Below, piece after piece: positions 4,938 to 5,669 of a stretch of DNA of 5,669 nt; the first letter of the stretch is position 1; each line of letters opens with the position of its first letter. This DNA comes from CAYRVX01 sp964642165 (GTDB lineage Bacteria; Planctomycetota; Phycisphaerae; SM23-33). The DNA is taken from assembly GCA_964642165.1 (NCBI GenBank), contig CAZXOC010000393.1, positions 1 to 5,669 on the forward strand, read 5' to 3'. Both the position numbers and the translations under genes were made by a program. The notes under the pieces are model-generated. The model did not search any database. It was not told the DNA's origin and saw nothing but the letters and a program-made list of their open reading frames with translations.

Positions 4938-5669
4938 ATGGCGAAGGTGGCGGCGATCGTGCCGGCGGCGGGCGCCGGCCGGCGGTTCGGCGGCAAGGAG
5001 AACAAGATCTTCCGGCGGATCGGCGGCGGGGGCCAGCCCGTCTTCCTCCGCACGCTGGAGGCCTTCACGTCGCGCGACGACGTCTGCCAGGCGATCCTCG
5101 TCGTCGCCGAGGCCGACCTGGACGAGCTGAAGAGGCGCTTCGGCGGCAACCTGGGCTTCATGGGCGTGAAGCTCGTTGCCGGCGGCGAGACCCGCAGCGA
5201 CTCCGTCCGCAACGCCCTCACCCACGTCGCCGACGACGCCGAGCTCGTCTGCGTCCACGACGCCGTCCGCCCCTGCATCGCCCAGCCGTGGATCGACGCC
5301 GTCTTCGCCGAGGCCGAAAAGACCGGCGCCGCCATCCTCGCCTGCCCCGTCCACGGCACGCTCAAGAGGGTCTCCGGGCAGCACGTCATCGACGAGACCG
5401 TCGAGCGGAGCGACCTGTGGGAGGCCCAGACGCCCCAGGTCTTCCGCACGGACCTCCTCCGCGAGGCCTACGCCTCGGGGCGGAGCGCCACGGACGACGC
5501 CGCCCTCGTCGAGGCGATCGGCCACGCCGTCCACGTCGTGGCGGGCGACCCGCGGAACGTCAAGATCACCACCCCGGCCGACCTGGCCTTCGCCGCCGCC
5601 GTCATCCGAACGCTGCCCAAGCCCAAGCAGACCGGCTACGTCCACCCCTTCGACGAGCCCAAGTGGTAG
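4938..5669 (+). CDS. ispD: 2-C-methyl-D-erythritol 4-phosphate cytidylyltransferase IspD
   Basis: Cytoplasmic enzyme of the MEP (non-mevalonate) isoprenoid pathway: it joins CTP and 2-C-methyl-D-erythritol 4-phosphate to give CDP-ME plus pyrophosphate. The 243-residue protein is close to the normal length of about 230. Motifs in order: VPAAGAGRRFGGKENKIF (8-25), with Arg15 and Lys23 as the triphosphate-binding pair; VAGGETRSDSVRNAL (80-94); VHDAVRP (106-112), with Asp108 at the metal/CTP site; PVHGTLKRV (137-145); ERSDLWEAQTPQVFR (156-170), with Arg157; and TDDAALVEA (185-193) followed by DPRNVKITTPADL (204-216), with Lys209. Gly140 replaces the Asp usual in the P-x-x-D-T-x-K motif. A Pro/Lys-rich tail (227-243, ending HPFDEPKW) extends past the core fold. 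The start is set by GAGGTGA at 4927-4933 and by the family N-terminus; the frame is open upstream but encodes nothing IspD-like. The gene is complete and its stop is the last codon of the window. Confidence 0.97.
   Translation: MAKVAAIVPAAGAGRRFGGKENKIFRRIGGGGQPVFLRTLEAFTSRDDVCQAILVVAEADLDELKRRFGGNLGFMGVKLVAGGETRSDSVRNALTHVADDAELVCVHDAVRPCIAQPWIDAVFAEAEKTGAAILACPVHGTLKRVSGQHVIDETVERSDLWEAQTPQVFRTDLLREAYASGRSATDDAALVEAIGHAVHVVAGDPRNVKITTPADLAFAAAVIRTLPKPKQTGYVHPFDEPKW

Noticed and set aside
3268..5130. Plus-strand frame of 620 codons spanning rnfC, the intergenic region, the Uma2 gene and the start of ispD
   Set aside because: It crosses four well-supported genes on two strands and reads as Ser/Pro/Arg-rich noise.

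Overview
The window comes from a GC-rich bacterium with a Gram-negative type cell plan. It carries most of an Rnf operon on the minus strand, a Uma2-family gene upstream of it on the same strand, and a complete ispD gene on the plus strand. The lineage cannot be proved from this sequence. The strong G/C third-position bias, the Uma2 gene, the Rnf gene order and the odd IspD tail would fit an uncultured planctomycete-like or related lineage, but that is a guess.

Layout, left to right. Positions 1-4108 are a minus-strand operon read from right to left: a small membrane protein with a Cys cluster (RseC-like), then rnfC, rnfD, rnfG and rnfE. rnfE runs off the left edge and lacks its C-terminus. 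The junctions are tight: an ATGA overlap between the small gene and rnfC, a 1-nt gap between rnfC and rnfD, a 66-75 nt gap between rnfD and rnfG depending on the rnfG start, and a 6-nt gap between rnfG and rnfE. The order C-D-G-E implies that rnfA and rnfB lie beyond position 1, as in the clostridial rnfCDGEAB arrangement. Just upstream of the operon is a good -10 hexamer and a perfect TGTGA-N6-TCACA palindrome of CRP type that ends at the start codon. Positions 4252-4800 hold a Uma2 (DUF820) nuclease-fold protein, followed by a short GTCCG-rich repeat. Positions 4801-4937 are the divergent intergenic region, including a nine-codon upstream ORF with a strong ribosome-binding site. ispD (4938-5669) ends exactly at the window edge.

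Function. The Rnf proteins form a membrane complex that couples electron transfer between ferredoxin and NAD to Na+ or H+ movement. RnfC carries FMN and two [4Fe-4S] clusters on the cytoplasmic side. RnfD and RnfG carry covalently bound FMN, and RnfE is one of the two small membrane subunits that share an intramembrane Fe-S centre. The RseC-like protein may help assemble or tune the complex. IspD is the third enzyme of the MEP isoprenoid pathway and has no evident link to Rnf. I found no phage, transposon, CRISPR, tRNA or rRNA signal. The most notable points are the very short RseC-like protein, the two extra hydrophobic segments and altered flavin-site motif in RnfD, the palindrome at the operon start and the leader ORF before ispD.
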